A stretch of 64,000 nt of DNA from assembly GCF_024710845.1 (NCBI RefSeq), contig NZ_JANJTZ010000034.1, positions 1 to 64,000 of the forward strand, written 5' to 3'. A model generated the notes under the pieces. It saw nothing but the letters and a program-made list of their open reading frames with translations. It was not told the DNA's origin and did no database searches. Positions 10,170 through 19,605 of this stretch are shown piece by piece. The DNA comes from Mesorhizobium sp. GTDB lineage: Bacteria; Pseudomonadota; Alphaproteobacteria; Rhizobiales; Rhizobiaceae. Each line of letters begins with the position of its first letter. The stretch's first letter is position 1. The position numbers were made by a program, and so were the translations under genes.

Positions 10170-10594
10170 CTTACCTGCTCGACACCAACGTGGTTTCGGA
10201 ACTGCGCAAGATCGGCGACGGCAAAGCTGACGCCAACGTGGTGTCGTGGGTGGAAGCCGAAGATGCGGATCGCTTCTTCCTCTCGGCGATCACCATTCTC
10301 GAACTGGAGCGCGGCGTGCTCGGCGTCCTGCGGCGCGACCAGGCGCAGGGCGCACGCTTGCGCGCCTGGCTCGACAACCACGTCCGTCCCGAATTCGCCG
10401 GTCGTATCCTTGCCGTCGACGACGTCGTCGCCACCCGGTGCGCGCATCTGCATATCCCGAACCCGCGGAACGAGGTCGATGCGCTGATTGCCGCCACCGC
10501 ACTGGTCAATGATCTGGCCGTGGTGACGCGTAATGTGCGCGATTTCGAGGGAACCGGTGTTATCGTCATCAATCCGTGGCAGCCGATGACGTAA
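10166..10594 (+). CDS. VapC-family PIN-domain toxin
   Basis: A 142-residue PIN-domain ribonuclease. The acidic catalytic residues can be placed: D6 in LLDTNVVSEL, a glutamate in ITILELERGV (E46/E48), D105 in NEVDALIAATA and D126 in TRNVRDFEGTGV. VapC toxins cleave tRNA or rRNA and stop translation when the antitoxin is lost. Translation starts at GTG 10166, whose last two bases overlap the antitoxin TGA, so the two are coupled. The pairing of a Phd-type antitoxin with a VapC toxin is common in alphaproteobacteria. Confidence 0.92.
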   Translation: MTYLLDTNVVSELRKIGDGKADANVVSWVEAEDADRFFLSAITILELERGVLGVLRRDQAQGARLRAWLDNHVRPEFAGRILAVDDVVATRCAHLHIPNPRNEVDALIAATALVNDLAVVTRNVRDFEGTGVIVINPWQPMT

Positions 10595-10640
10595 CGCATT
10601 CGAGTTCGCCCGGCCAATCAACCTCACGTCGCTGCAAGCC

Positions 10641-11063
10641 TCAGGGCATCTCCACGCCTTCGCACAGGTAGTAGCTGCCGCTATTGCCGGGATCTTCCTC
10701 CGTGGTCGTCCGCACCGAGGCGATGTCGATCTGCGTGTCGTTCATCTTGATCACCGAGAGCACATCGGGAAAGGCGTAGCCGGGCTCCTGGCACAGGGCC
10801 GTAACCACCCAGCCCGGCGCCCGCGTGGCCGGTGTCACGTTCAGGAACTCGCAATTGTATTCGTAGCTCTCGAACCCGCGTTCGGTGAGGAGGACATTGC
10901 CCTCCTCCAGCACCGATTCGATCCCGCTTTTCTTCGCCGCGGCACACAGCTCCTGCGAACGCATGTAGATGCCGGTCACGAAACTGTCCGCCGCCGCGGC
11001 CGGAAGCGTGGCCGCCAGGATCAGCGCGCTTGCCGCAAGAAATACGTGTTCTCTCATCGCCAT
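10641..11063 (-). CDS. Secreted hypothetical protein
   Basis: A 140-residue protein with a clear signal peptide (MAMREHVFLAASALILAATL, cleavage likely after AAAA). The mature part has four cysteines (in SQELCAAAK, YNCEFLNV, TALCQEPGYA and YYLCEG) that could form two disulfides in the periplasm. I do not recognise a family. The ATG at 11057 gives a form two residues shorter and is equally possible. It lies 47 bases upstream of the convergent VapC stop and follows the UPF0173 gene on the same strand. Confidence 0.72.
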   Translation of the reverse strand: MAMREHVFLAASALILAATLPAAAADSFVTGIYMRSQELCAAAKKSGIESVLEEGNVLLTERGFESYEYNCEFLNVTPATRAPGWVVTALCQEPGYAFPDVLSVIKMNDTQIDIASVRTTTEEDPGNSGSYYLCEGVEMP

Positions 11064-11110
11064 CCCCCTCGATCCCGGCCGCCTGGCCGCTCTTGCCGCC
11101 GCGAAACGCT

Positions 11111-11818
11111 TCAGGCCGAAAACGCCACGCCGACCTTCGGCACCACCACCTTCGTCGCCGATCCCTCCATGCCGGCGACGAACTTGTCGGCGCTCTGGTC
11201 GATCATCGGGAATGAAGCGTAGTGGCAGGGGATCGCCACGTCGAGCTTGAAGAAGCGCCGGCAGGCGAGTGCGGCGACCGCGCCGCCCATGGTGAACCGG
11301 TCGCCGATCGGGACGATGCCGATCTTCGGCTCGTGCAACTCGTTGATCAGCGCCATGTCGCCGAAAATGTCGGTGTCGCCGAAATGATAGAGCGTCGGCG
11401 CATCGGGAAAATGCAGGACCAGGCCCGCGGGATTGCCGAGATAGGTATTGGTGCCGCCCTCGCCGCCGAAGGACGAGGAATGCCAAGCCTGGACGAAGGT
11501 GGTGGTGAAACCGCCGCAATCGAGCGTGCCGCCATGATTGCCGGGATTGATCTTCGAGCCGTCGACGCCCTTGCCGACGAGAAACATGCAGATCTCGAAA
11601 TTCGCCACCAGCATCGCGCCGGATTGCTTGCAGATCTCGACAGCGTCGCCGATGTGGTCGTTGTGCCCGTGCGTCAGAAGCACATGGGTCGCGCCCTGCG
11701 CCACGTCCTGCCATGTCTGTTTCGCCCCGGGGTTGCCGGTGATGAACGGGTCGAAGACGATCTTCTTGCCCGACGTTTCGACGGTGAAGGCCGAATGGCC
11801 GTGCCAGGTCAGTTTCAT
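11111..11818 (-). CDS. UPF0173 family metal-dependent hydrolase (metallo-beta-lactamase fold)
   Basis: A 235-residue protein starting [18 protein letters not shown]. The metal-binding HxHxDH motif appears as [11 protein letters not shown] at about residues 49-59, with further ligands in [13 protein letters not shown] and the C-terminal IPCHYASFP. Proteins of this family are annotated as L-ascorbate-6-phosphate lactonase-like hydrolases, but the natural substrate here is unknown. It is divergent from ruvX with a gap of about 80 bases. Confidence 0.93.
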   Translation of the reverse strand: MKLTWHGHSAFTVETSGKKIVFDPFITGNPGAKQTWQDVAQGATHVLLTHGHNDHIGDAVEICKQSGAMLVANFEICMFLVGKGVDGSKINPGNHGGTLDCGGFTTTFVQAWHSSSFGGEGGTNTYLGNPAGLVLHFPDAPTLYHFGDTDIFGDMALINELHEPKIGIVPIGDRFTMGGAVAALACRRFFKLDVAIPCHYASFPMIDQSADKFVAGMEGSATKVVVPKVGVAFSA

Positions 11819-11898
11819 CTCGATGTTCCTCGCCTTTGAGTCCGGCAGAAGATAGAACGCTCATCCATCTCTTCCAATACGAAAGGTCGGTCCGGCGC

Positions 11899-12381
11899 GT
11901 GGCGATCATCGACATCGAGGAACTTTCGCAGTCACTCCCGCCCAACCGGACCGTCGCGGCGATCGATCCGGGCACGACCACGATCGGGCTGGCGGTGTCG
12001 GACCGTGGCCTGTCCTTCGCACACCCGCGGCCGGTGATCATGCGCAAGAAGTTCGGGACGGACGCCGCAGCCCTGCTTGCGGCGCTCGCGCGCGACGAGG
12101 TCTTTGCCCTGGCGATCGGCCTGCCCATCAACATGGACGGCAGCGAGGGCCCCCGCGCTCAGGCGAGCCGGGCCTTTGCGCGCAATTTCGGCAAGCTCAC
12201 CGACATTCCGCTCCTGTTCTGGGACGAACGGCTGTCGACGGTCGCCGCCGAGCGGACGCTCATCGAGATGGATTTTTCGCGGAAGAAGCGCGAGACGAAG
12301 ATCGATTCGGCCGCCGCCGCCTTTATCCTTCAAGGCGTGCTGGATCGCCTTCGGACCTTGCGACGACCGGCACCGCAATAA
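11899..12381 (+). CDS. ruvX: Holliday junction resolvase RuvX / YqgF
   Basis: An RNase H-like fold protein of about 160 residues. The first catalytic Asp lies in [16 protein letters not shown], followed by [25 protein letters not shown] with the catalytic Glu, and the terminal Asp in [13 protein letters not shown]. It acts in pre-16S rRNA maturation and is also annotated as a putative resolvase. The GTG at 11899 is preferred because homologs begin with a short segment like VAIIDIEEL; an ATG at 11836 would add 21 non-conserved residues. Its 3' end overlaps the convergent DUF6105 gene by 59 bases. Confidence 0.9.
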   Translation: MAIIDIEELSQSLPPNRTVAAIDPGTTTIGLAVSDRGLSFAHPRPVIMRKKFGTDAAALLAALARDEVFALAIGLPINMDGSEGPRAQASRAFARNFGKLTDIPLLFWDERLSTVAAERTLIEMDFSRKKRETKIDSAAAAFILQGVLDRLRTLRRPAPQ

Positions 12382-12661
12382 GCCCTCCACGCTGGGCCGA
12401 CCACCAGGCGACGATCTCGCGACGGCGACGGAACGCCCAGATGGCGACAATGAGACATGTATCGAAGATGCATGCCTTGGCGATCAGCCACGGAATCGTG
12501 TCCGGCGCGACGCCCAGCATGTCGCCGTAGAGCTGGAAGACCAGTTCGTGCAGGGCCCGGCTCAGATAGATCGAGCCGAAATTGATGTCGTTGGCGGAGA
12601 GGAAGAACCAGCCCCAGAAGAGGGCGAGCGGCGCTGCCCAGGCGGAAAAGATATATTTCAT
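12323..12661 (-). CDS. DUF6105 family small membrane protein
   Basis: About 112 residues from the ATG at 12661 ([20 protein letters not shown]). It has one N-terminal membrane helix and a second at [14 protein letters not shown], followed by RRRREI. The segment [18 protein letters not shown] and [13 protein letters not shown] match DUF6105, a rhizobial family of unknown function usually found beside ruvX. Here it is convergent with ruvX and overlaps it by 59 bases; the last 20 or so residues look like unconserved read-through. The start is one base from the stop of the upstream gene, indicating translational coupling. Confidence 0.8.
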   Translation of the reverse strand: MKYIFSAWAAPLALFWGWFFLSANDINFGSIYLSRALHELVFQLYGDMLGVAPDTIPWLIAKACIFDTCLIVAIWAFRRRREIVAWWSAQRGGLIAVPVVARSEGDPARLEG

Positions 12662-12662
12662 C

Positions 12663-13220
12663 TCAATCCGCCCCGCCCTGAGGTTCGTTTCGCCCGACAA
12701 GCCGGGTCAGCATGGTCGAATGGGCGGCACCCAGCGCCATCTGCCGCGCGGCTTCGCGCACCTGATCCGATTCTTCGCGGACGGGTGTGTTCACGAGGAC
12801 GCGGCGCTCGGCGATGACGGCGACATAGGAGGCCGCGAGCGCGGCGAGCTGGAAGGCGCCTGCGCCCTGCACGCCGGCCCCGCCGCGCGCGGCGGACACG
12901 ACCAGCGACACGGTGACGAGAAGTGTCGCGCCGCCGAAGGCGATGCTGGCCACCTCCTCATACCCGCCGGGATAGTCGCCCTGGCCGAGCACGGCCGTCA
13001 GGAACGCCCAGAGAAACAGCGTGGCGACGACCCCGAAGGCGATGGAGAACGCGGTGGAGACGCCCTGCCCCATCGCCGATCCCGACTCGAGGAGGATCGT
13101 ATCGGCGCTGCCGGCGACGAACAGCTCGACCCCGGACGGCTGCGACGCGGCCTGCGAGGCCATCAGCGCGAAGGCGGCCATCCAGTAGACCGGCACGAGA
13201 TAGGTGAGAAGCGGCCGCAT
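12663..13220 (-). CDS. Multi-pass membrane protein of unknown function
   Basis: About 185 residues from the ATG at 13220 (MRPLLTYLVPVYWMAAF); an upstream start at 13247 is possible. Four hydrophobic segments are visible: near the N terminus, at TAFSIAFGVVATLFLWAFLTAV, at VASIAFGGATLLVTVSLVVSA and at AFQLAALAASYVAVIAE. The C-terminal 45 residues are polar and probably cytoplasmic. No family is recognised. The stop is separated by a single base from the DUF6105 start, so the two are almost certainly one operon. Confidence 0.72.
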   Translation of the reverse strand: MRPLLTYLVPVYWMAAFALMASQAASQPSGVELFVAGSADTILLESGSAMGQGVSTAFSIAFGVVATLFLWAFLTAVLGQGDYPGGYEEVASIAFGGATLLVTVSLVVSAARGGAGVQGAGAFQLAALAASYVAVIAERRVLVNTPVREESDQVREAARQMALGAAHSTMLTRLVGRNEPQGGAD

Positions 13221-13314
13221 GCTGACTCTCGGTTGACGCGACCACACTGGTCCGCCTCGCCGTCCGCCGCAATCGAAACCATTTGTTAAGGTTAACGGGC
13301 CGCCGGAAGAAAGC

Positions 13315-14955
13315 CTACCCCATCTCCGGATAGAGCGTCTCCAGGATGGTGCGCGGATCGTGGCGGCCGTCCAGCATGCCGTAGGTGTTGCGCCACTGGC
13401 CGGCGAGCCGCGTCTCGATGAAGGCGTCGGCGATGCGTCCCGCCCCCAGCCGCTTCAGTTCGGCGGCCGCAGCGGAAAGCGCGAGCTGTTCCGTCAGAAT
13501 CCGGGCCGAACCATCGTCGGCGGCCGCGATCTGCATCGCGGCGCGCAGCACGTCGGACGTCCCTCGCCCGCTTGCGCCGAGATCCTTGTCGATGCCGGCG
13601 ATCACCTCCTCGAACAAAGCCGGTCCGCGTTTCAGGACGCGCAGCACGTCCAGCGCCATCACATTGCCCGAGCCTTCCCAGATCGCGTTGACCGGCGCCT
13701 CGCGATAGTAGCGGGCGAGCGGCGATTCCTCGACATAGCCATTGCCGCCAAGGCACTCCATCGCCTCGTAGAGCAGCGGTGGCGCCGTCTTGCAGACCCA
13801 GTATTTGACGACGGGCGTCATGGCGCGGGCGAAGGATGCCTCGGCGCGATCGACGGCCGCCTCGTCGAAGGCGCGCGCCAGCCGGAACGACAGCGCCGTG
13901 GCCGCCGCGACGTCGAGCGCCATGTCGGCGAGCACGCGCTGCATCAGCGGCTGATCGTAAAGCGTCTCGCCGAAGACCTTGCGGTGCCGCGCGTGATGCA
14001 CCGCCTCCTGGAGGCCGGCGCGCATGATGCCCGACGAGGCGAGCGCGCAGTCGAGGCGGGTGAGCGTGACCATATCCATGATGGTCTTCACGCCGGCACC
14101 CGGCTCGCCGATCATCTCGCCGAGCGTGTTGTTGAACTCGACCTCGGAGGAAGCGTTCGACCTGTTGCCGAGCTTGTCCTTGAGCCGCTGGAAGCTGAGG
14201 CCATTGCTGGCTCCGTCGCCGAGCAGGCGCGGCACGAGGAAACAGGACAGGCCCTCGGCCGCCTGTGCCAGCACGAGGAACGCATCCGACATCGGCGCGG
14301 ACATGAACCATTTGTGGCCCGTGATGCGATAGAAGCCGTTGCCGGCCTTCTCCGCCTTCGTCGTGTTGGCGCGCACGTCCGTGCCGCCCTGCTTCTCGGT
14401 CATGCCCATGCCGAGCGTCAGGCCTGCCTTGTCCACCGGCGCCTTGTTCGACTGGTCGTATTTGCGCGCGGTGATGCGCGGCGCCCATTCGCGGAACGTC
14501 TTGGGGCTCGCCATCAAGGCGGCGAGCGAGGCACTCGTCATGGTGATCGGGCAGAGATGACCGCATTCGAGTTCCGAGGTGAGGAAGAAGCGCGCCGCAC
14601 GGGTCTGGTGGCGCTTGCCGGTTTCGGTTTCGCCGTTCTCCCAGATCGAGGAATGCAACCCGTTGGTCACCGATCGCCGCATCAGGGCGTGGTAGGCGGG
14701 ATGGTATTCGGCGATGTCGAGCCTGCGGCCCTGCCGGTCGTGGGTTCTCAGTTTCGGCAACTCGGTGTTGGCGAGTCTGGCGAGATCCTGCGCTTCCGGC
14801 GAGAGCACGAAGCGGCCGATCGCATCGAGATCCTTGCGCACCGGCTCGGAGAAATCCTGCGCCAACTGCATCAGGAGCGGGTCGCCGCGCCAGGCATTGG
14901 AGCCGGCCAGCGGCGGCGTCTGGTTGGTCACTTCGTGGTTCACGTCGTACTCCAC
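13315..14955 (-). CDS. aidB: AidB-type acyl-CoA dehydrogenase family protein
   Basis: A 546-residue protein of the AidB subgroup, longer than ordinary acyl-CoA dehydrogenases (about 390). The N-terminal part contains [16 protein letters not shown]. Flavin-binding segments include [27 protein letters not shown] and [14 protein letters not shown]; the C-terminal [18 protein letters not shown] and [15 protein letters not shown] are strongly AidB-like. E. coli AidB belongs to the adaptive alkylation response and binds DNA; the reaction in vivo is unclear. It is divergent from pyrB. Confidence 0.92.
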   Translation of the reverse strand: MEYDVNHEVTNQTPPLAGSNAWRGDPLLMQLAQDFSEPVRKDLDAIGRFVLSPEAQDLARLANTELPKLRTHDRQGRRLDIAEYHPAYHALMRRSVTNGLHSSIWENGETETGKRHQTRAARFFLTSELECGHLCPITMTSASLAALMASPKTFREWAPRITARKYDQSNKAPVDKAGLTLGMGMTEKQGGTDVRANTTKAEKAGNGFYRITGHKWFMSAPMSDAFLVLAQAAEGLSCFLVPRLLGDGASNGLSFQRLKDKLGNRSNASSEVEFNNTLGEMIGEPGAGVKTIMDMVTLTRLDCALASSGIMRAGLQEAVHHARHRKVFGETLYDQPLMQRVLADMALDVAAATALSFRLARAFDEAAVDRAEASFARAMTPVVKYWVCKTAPPLLYEAMECLGGNGYVEESPLARYYREAPVNAIWEGSGNVMALDVLRVLKRGPALFEEVIAGIDKDLGASGRGTSDVLRAAMQIAAADDGSARILTEQLALSAAAAELKRLGAGRIADAFIETRLAGQWRNTYGMLDGRHDPRTILETLYPEMG

Positions 14956-15084
14956 ATGGCCGCCTCGCGGCCCACCTGTCCGACATATAGCCGAGTCCGC
15001 AAGGCGTGCACGTCGAAAATGCCGTGGGAAAACGCCGCGCCGCTTGCGGGTCTCCGGTCACGCTTCTATAGCACCAGCCTTGAG

Positions 15085-16047
15085 ATGACAGACGCTCAAG
15101 CCCTCCCGCTCTACCCGCACCGGCACCTGCTCGGCATTCAGGGCCTGTCTCCCCCCGACATCGAACTGCTGCTCGATCGTGCCGATGCGGCGGTAGCGCT
15201 GTCGCGCCAGCCGGAGAAGAAGTCGAGCCGCCTGCGCGGCCGGACCCAGATCAACCTGTTCTACGAAGCTTCCACCCGCACGCAATCGTCCTTCGAGCTT
15301 GCCGGCAAGCGACTCGGCGCCGACGTGATGAACATGTCGGTGGCCAGTTCGTCAGTGAAGAAGGGCGAGACGCTGATCGACACGGCGATGACGCTGAACG
15401 CGATGCGGCCCGACATCCTGATCATCCGCCATTCGTCCGCCGGCGCCGCGGCGCTGCTGGCGCAGAAGGTCGCCTGCTCGGTGGTCAACGCCGGCGACGG
15501 CGCGCACGAGCATCCAACCCAGGCGCTGCTCGACGCCCTGACGATCCGCCGCGCCAAGGGTCCGCTGCACAAGCTCACGGTGGCGATCTGCGGCGACATC
15601 CTGCACTCGCGCGTCGCCCGCTCGAACATCCTGCTGCTCAATGCGATGGGAGCCCGCGTCAGGGCCGTCGCACCGTCGACGCTTCTGCCCACCGGCATCG
15701 CCAACATGGGCGTCGAGGTGTTCCGCACCATGGCCGAGGGCCTGAAGGACGTCGACGTGGTGATGATGCTGCGCCTGCAGCGCGAACGGATGGAAGGCGC
15801 CTTCGTGCCGTCCGTGCGCGAGTATTTCCACTATTTCGGCCTCGACGCCGAGAAGCTCAGGGCCGCAAAGGACGACGCGCTGGTCATGCATCCGGGACCG
15901 ATGAACCGCGGCGTCGAAATCGCCTCGGAGATCGCCGACGGGCCGCAGAGCGTGATCCAGGAGCAGGTCGAGATGGGCGTCGCCGTTCGCATGGCGGTGA
16001 TGGAAGCGCTGCTCGACCCGCGCCGAAACGAGGGGCGCGACGCATGA
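15085..16047 (+). CDS. pyrB: Aspartate carbamoyltransferase catalytic subunit
   Basis: A 320-residue enzyme of pyrimidine synthesis, joining carbamoyl phosphate and L-aspartate. The carbamoyl-phosphate site [13 protein letters not shown] is at about residues 57-69. [12 protein letters not shown], the [10 protein letters not shown] loop, [12 protein letters not shown] and [11 protein letters not shown] are all present. The ATG at 15085 gives the family length; the frame continues far upstream but only as shadow of aidB. No pyrI follows. The end overlaps the next gene by ATGA, so it is translationally coupled to the pyrC' product, which may be its structural partner. Confidence 0.97.
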   Translation: MTDAQALPLYPHRHLLGIQGLSPPDIELLLDRADAAVALSRQPEKKSSRLRGRTQINLFYEASTRTQSSFELAGKRLGADVMNMSVASSSVKKGETLIDTAMTLNAMRPDILIIRHSSAGAAALLAQKVACSVVNAGDGAHEHPTQALLDALTIRRAKGPLHKLTVAICGDILHSRVARSNILLLNAMGARVRAVAPSTLLPTGIANMGVEVFRTMAEGLKDVDVVMMLRLQRERMEGAFVPSVREYFHYFGLDAEKLRAAKDDALVMHPGPMNRGVEIASEIADGPQSVIQEQVEMGVAVRMAVMEALLDPRRNEGRDA

Positions 16048-17342
16048 GCCCGACGCTCTTCATCAATGCAAGGGTGGTCGACCCCGCACGGGGCCTCGAT
16101 GAGCCGGGCTCGGTGCTGGTGGCGGAGGGGCGGATCGTGGCCGCCGGCGCCTCGGTGAGAAACCAGGGCGCGCCGGGCGGTGCCGCCGTCGTCGACTGCA
16201 AGGGCGCGGCGATCCTGCCCGGCCTGATCGACACGCGCGTCTTCATCGGCGAGCCCGGCGGCGAGCACCGCGAGACGATCGCCTCGGCGAGCATCGCCGC
16301 GGCGGCGGGCGGCGTCACCTCGATGGTGATGATGCCCGACACCGATCCGGTGATCGACAACGTCGCCCTGGTCGAGTTCGTGCAGCGCACCGCCCGCGAC
16401 ACCGCTAAGGTTCGGGTCCATCCGGCCGCCTCGATCACCAAGGGTTTCCACGGCTCGGAGATGACCGAATTCGGCCTCCTGCGCGAAGCCGGCGCCGTCG
16501 CCTTCACCGAAGGGCGGCACACGGTCGCGAGCGCGCTCCTCATGCGCCGGGCGCTCAGCTACGCCCGCGACTTCGGCGCGGTGATCGCGCATGAGACGCA
16601 GGACCGCGACCTCGGCGCGACCGGCGTGATGAACGAAGGCCTCTATGCCAGCTGGCTCGGCCTGCCCGGCATTCCGCGCGAGGCGGAAGCGATTCCGCTT
16701 GAGCGCGACCTGATGCTCGCCCGGCTGACGGGCGGCGCCTATCACGCCGCCAAGATATCGACGGCGATGTCGGCGGCGGCGGTCGCGCGCGCAAAGACCG
16801 ACGGAGCGAACGTCACCGCCGGCGTCGCGATCCACAATCTCGCCCTCAACGACAACGATGTCGGCGAATACCGTACCTTCTTCCGGCTGGCGCCGCCGCT
16901 GCGCGCGGAGGATGACCGGCTGGCGATGATCGAGGCGCTGCGTGACGGGACGATCGACCTCGTCTCCTCCTCCCACGACCCGCAGGACGTCGACACCAAG
17001 CGACTGCCCTTCGCCGACGCGGCCGCCGGCGCGATCGGGCTGGAGACGCTACTCGCCGTCACCTTGCGCCTCTACCACAATGGCGATCTCCCGCTGCTGC
17101 GGGTCGCCGAAATACTGTCGCGCAACCCGGCAAAGGTGTTCGGACTGCCCGGCGGCAGTCTGGCCCCCGGCATGCCGGCGGACCTGATCGTGGTCGACCT
17201 CGACGCGCCATGGATCGTCCGCGAGGTCGACATCCTGTCGCGGTCCAAGAACAGCTGTTTCGAGGGCGCCCGGCTGCAGGGGAAGGTCTTGCAAACGATG
17301 GTTGCGGGACGCACAGTGCATCGGGTGACGGAGGGAGCCTGA
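16044..17342 (+). CDS. Dihydroorotase-like protein, probably non-catalytic PyrC'
   Basis: A 432-residue class I dihydroorotase homologue. The family metal motif DxHxH after PGL.D reads D63-T-R65-V-F67, so both zinc-binding histidines are absent. The late DHAPH motif carrying the catalytic Asp reads S310-H-D-P-Q. The lysine in SITKG is retained. In Pseudomonas and others an inactive PyrC' encoded beside pyrB is needed to assemble active aspartate carbamoyltransferase. The overlap with pyrB by four bases fits that role. A genuine dihydroorotase must be encoded elsewhere; the usual annotation as active pyrC would mislead. Confidence 0.9.
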   Translation: MSPTLFINARVVDPARGLDEPGSVLVAEGRIVAAGASVRNQGAPGGAAVVDCKGAAILPGLIDTRVFIGEPGGEHRETIASASIAAAAGGVTSMVMMPDTDPVIDNVALVEFVQRTARDTAKVRVHPAASITKGFHGSEMTEFGLLREAGAVAFTEGRHTVASALLMRRALSYARDFGAVIAHETQDRDLGATGVMNEGLYASWLGLPGIPREAEAIPLERDLMLARLTGGAYHAAKISTAMSAAAVARAKTDGANVTAGVAIHNLALNDNDVGEYRTFFRLAPPLRAEDDRLAMIEALRDGTIDLVSSSHDPQDVDTKRLPFADAAAGAIGLETLLAVTLRLYHNGDLPLLRVAEILSRNPAKVFGLPGGSLAPGMPADLIVVDLDAPWIVREVDILSRSKNSCFEGARLQGKVLQTMVAGRTVHRVTEGA

Positions 17343-17959
17343 TGACCGACGAGCTCGATTGGGCCGGGAATATGCCGCTCTACGCGGCCGCCATCATCTT
17401 CGGCTATCTCCTCGGATCTATCCCGTTCGGTCTCATCATCACCAGGATTGCCGGCCTCGGCGACGTCAGGCGCATCGGGTCGGGCAATATCGGTGCAACC
17501 AATGTGCTGCGCACCGGCAACAAGAAACTCGCCGCGCTGACACTCCTTCTCGATGCGCTCAAGGGCACCTTCGCTGTGCTGATCGCGGCCATCTGGGGTC
17601 CGGGCCTGGGGCTTGCCGCCGGGTTCGCAGCCTTTCTCGGCCATCTGTTCCCGGTCTGGCTCGGCTTCAAGGGCGGCAAGGGCGTCGCAACCTATCTCGG
17701 CGTGCTGATCGCGCTTGCGTGGAAGGCGGCGCTGGTCTTCGCCATCGTCTGGATCGCGATCGCCTGGCTGACCCGCTACTCGTCGCTCGCCGCGCTGCTC
17801 GCGGCCGTCGCCGTGCCTTTGTCGCTGTTCTTCGTCTTCGGTCCGACAAGCGTGGCGTGGCTGTTCACCGCCATGAGTGTCATCGTCTTCTTCAAGCACC
17901 ATGCCAATATCCGCCGGCTCCTCGACGGCGACGAATCGCGCATCGGGGCAAGCGGGTGA
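17342..17959 (+). CDS. plsY: Glycerol-3-phosphate acyltransferase PlsY
   Basis: A 205-residue inner-membrane enzyme that transfers an acyl group from acyl-phosphate to glycerol-3-phosphate, the first step of phospholipid synthesis. About five hydrophobic helices are visible. The three conserved loops are present: [13 protein letters not shown], the [17 protein letters not shown] loop, and [20 protein letters not shown]. The ATG at 17342 overlaps the stop of the preceding gene by one base. The C-terminal [11 protein letters not shown] motif is also typical. Confidence 0.96.
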   Translation: MTDELDWAGNMPLYAAAIIFGYLLGSIPFGLIITRIAGLGDVRRIGSGNIGATNVLRTGNKKLAALTLLLDALKGTFAVLIAAIWGPGLGLAAGFAAFLGHLFPVWLGFKGGKGVATYLGVLIALAWKAALVFAIVWIAIAWLTRYSSLAALLAAVAVPLSLFFVFGPTSVAWLFTAMSVIVFFKHHANIRRLLDGDESRIGASG

Positions 17960-19080
17960 GCAGCGGCTCCGGCGCCGGCATCGTTCTCAGCGACCGCCAG
18001 CGTCTCAACTGGCTCCGCCTCATCCGCACCGACAATATCGGCCCTGCAACCTTCCGCGACCTGATCAACCGCTTCGGTTCGGCCGAAACGGCGATCGAGA
18101 TGCTGCCGGAGCTGGCGCGCCAGGGTGGCGGCAACAGGCTCCTGCGCGTCCCGTCGGTCGCAGAGGCCGAGACAGAGCTCGAGCAGGCGAAGAAGGCAGG
18201 CGCACGGTTCGTGGCGATCGGCGAGGCAGACTACCCCGCCATGCTGCGCCGGCTGGAAAATCCCCCTCCCCTGATTGCCGTGAAAGGCAATGCGGATGTC
18301 TTTGTCCTGCCGCCCGTCGCCATCGTCGGCGCGCGCAATGCCTCGCTCGCCGGCATTCGCTTCGCGCGGATGCTGGCATCCGACCTGGGACGCGAGGGCT
18401 TCGCGATCGTATCCGGCCTGGCCCGCGGCATCGACACCGCCGCGCATGAGGGCAGCCTCGCGACCGGCGGCATCGCCGTTCTGGCGGGCGGGTTGGACCG
18501 GCCCTATCCGCCGGAAAATGCGGACCTGATGGAGACGCTGACGGCAAATGGCGCGGCGGTGTCCGAAATGCCGTTCGGCTGGGAACCCCGGACACGCGAT
18601 TTCCCACGCCGCAACCGCATCATCGCGGGATTGTCGCTCGGGCTGGTCGTGGTCGAGGCGGCGCTGCGCTCCGGTTCGCTGATCAGCGCCCGCATGGCCG
18701 GCGACCTCGGCCGCCTCGTCTTCGCGGTCCCGGGTTCGCCGCTCGATCCGCGCGCCGCGGGCACCAACGGCCTCTTGAAGGACGGAGCGACGCTGGTGAC
18801 GGAGGCGCGCGACGTGATCGACGCGATCTCGCCGCAGATCGGCCGGACAGCCGCCGAGGCGGACACGTTCGAGGAGCCGCCGGACTTCGCGGCGACGCCC
18901 CCGCCCGGGGATTCGGACCGAGAACGCGTCATCGAGGCATTGGGACCGGTGCCGACGGGCGTCGACGAGATCATCCGCCACACTGGGCTCCACCCGGCGC
19001 AGGTCTTCATGATCCTGCTGGAACTCGACCTTGCCGGCCGGCTCGAGCGGCACGCCGGCGGGCAGGTCTCACTGCTCTGA
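17956..19080 (+). CDS. dprA: DNA-processing protein DprA
   Basis: A 374-residue protein that loads RecA on incoming single-stranded DNA during transformation. An N-terminal SAM-like region begins [23 protein letters not shown]. The Rossmann-fold DprA domain contains [46 protein letters not shown] and [13 protein letters not shown] winged-helix C-terminal domain (about residues 310-374) ends in GQVSLL. The GTG at 17956 overlaps the plsY stop. Its last 12 bases overlap the convergent gene at 19069. Confidence 0.95.
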   Translation: MSSGSGAGIVLSDRQRLNWLRLIRTDNIGPATFRDLINRFGSAETAIEMLPELARQGGGNRLLRVPSVAEAETELEQAKKAGARFVAIGEADYPAMLRRLENPPPLIAVKGNADVFVLPPVAIVGARNASLAGIRFARMLASDLGREGFAIVSGLARGIDTAAHEGSLATGGIAVLAGGLDRPYPPENADLMETLTANGAAVSEMPFGWEPRTRDFPRRNRIIAGLSLGLVVVEAALRSGSLISARMAGDLGRLVFAVPGSPLDPRAAGTNGLLKDGATLVTEARDVIDAISPQIGRTAAEADTFEEPPDFAATPPPGDSDRERVIEALGPVPTGVDEIIRHTGLHPAQVFMILLELDLAGRLERHAGGQVSLL

Positions 19081-19383
19081 ATCGCTCACTGCCGCGCGAT
19101 CATCGGACATGGCGTCCCCGGTCTTTCGTCGTGTTCGCCTTCCACGTCCCGACGCATCTTCCCGCGCCAGCGCATCCGAAGCCTCGACATAGGCCATCTC
19201 GACCAGGTAGGCGAGCATATCCAGTCTTTGCTTTCGCGCGATCACGGAGAGTTCGGACAGGATCGTCCGCAGATAGTCGAGCGTGTCTCGCGGCGAAACT
19301 TCCAGCGCAGCGCGGTCCCGTCCTGAAGCGGATTCCGATGCTCGCGACATGTCTGGTGGCTGGTCCGAAGAACTGGCCGTCAT
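19069..19383 (-). CDS. Conserved rhizobial hypothetical protein
   Basis: About 104 residues from the ATG at 19383 (MTASSSDQPPDMSRAS); an upstream start at 19419 is possible. The core SPRDTLDYLRTILSELSVIA with LDMLAYLVEMAYVEASDAL resembles a short helical family widespread in rhizobia and encoded between dprA and topA. No enzymatic motif or membrane segment is visible. The tail is basic (GRGRRTRRKTG) then acidic. It is convergent with dprA, overlapping its last 12 bases, and divergent from topA. Confidence 0.7.
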   Translation of the reverse strand: MTASSSDQPPDMSRASESASGRDRAALEVSPRDTLDYLRTILSELSVIARKQRLDMLAYLVEMAYVEASDALAREDASGRGRRTRRKTGDAMSDDRAAVSDSEQ

Positions 19384-19605
19384 GCGCACACTCCGATGCA
19401 ACCCCAGATCAATCCTCAAGCGTCTATAACACTTTTAATTGTATTTGTCGATGGAGTGCGCCGGCAGGTTGCGGCACGTGGCGGATGGCCAAAATACGCC
19501 GCGCCACTTGACCGCAACCGAAAGCGCGGCCATTTGACGGACGCAATCGTCATAGATCGCGGCGCGTGAAGCTTTTCCCCGCGATCGGAAAGTACCGGAC
19601 ATCGG

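Noticed and set aside
13280-13300. TTAAGGTTAAC near 13.29 kb as a CtrA site
   Set aside because: The two TTAA halves are only two bases apart instead of seven.
13360-15084. N-terminal extension of the pyrB frame by about 575 codons
   Set aside because: The extension is antisense to aidB; aspartate carbamoyltransferase starts normally at 15085.
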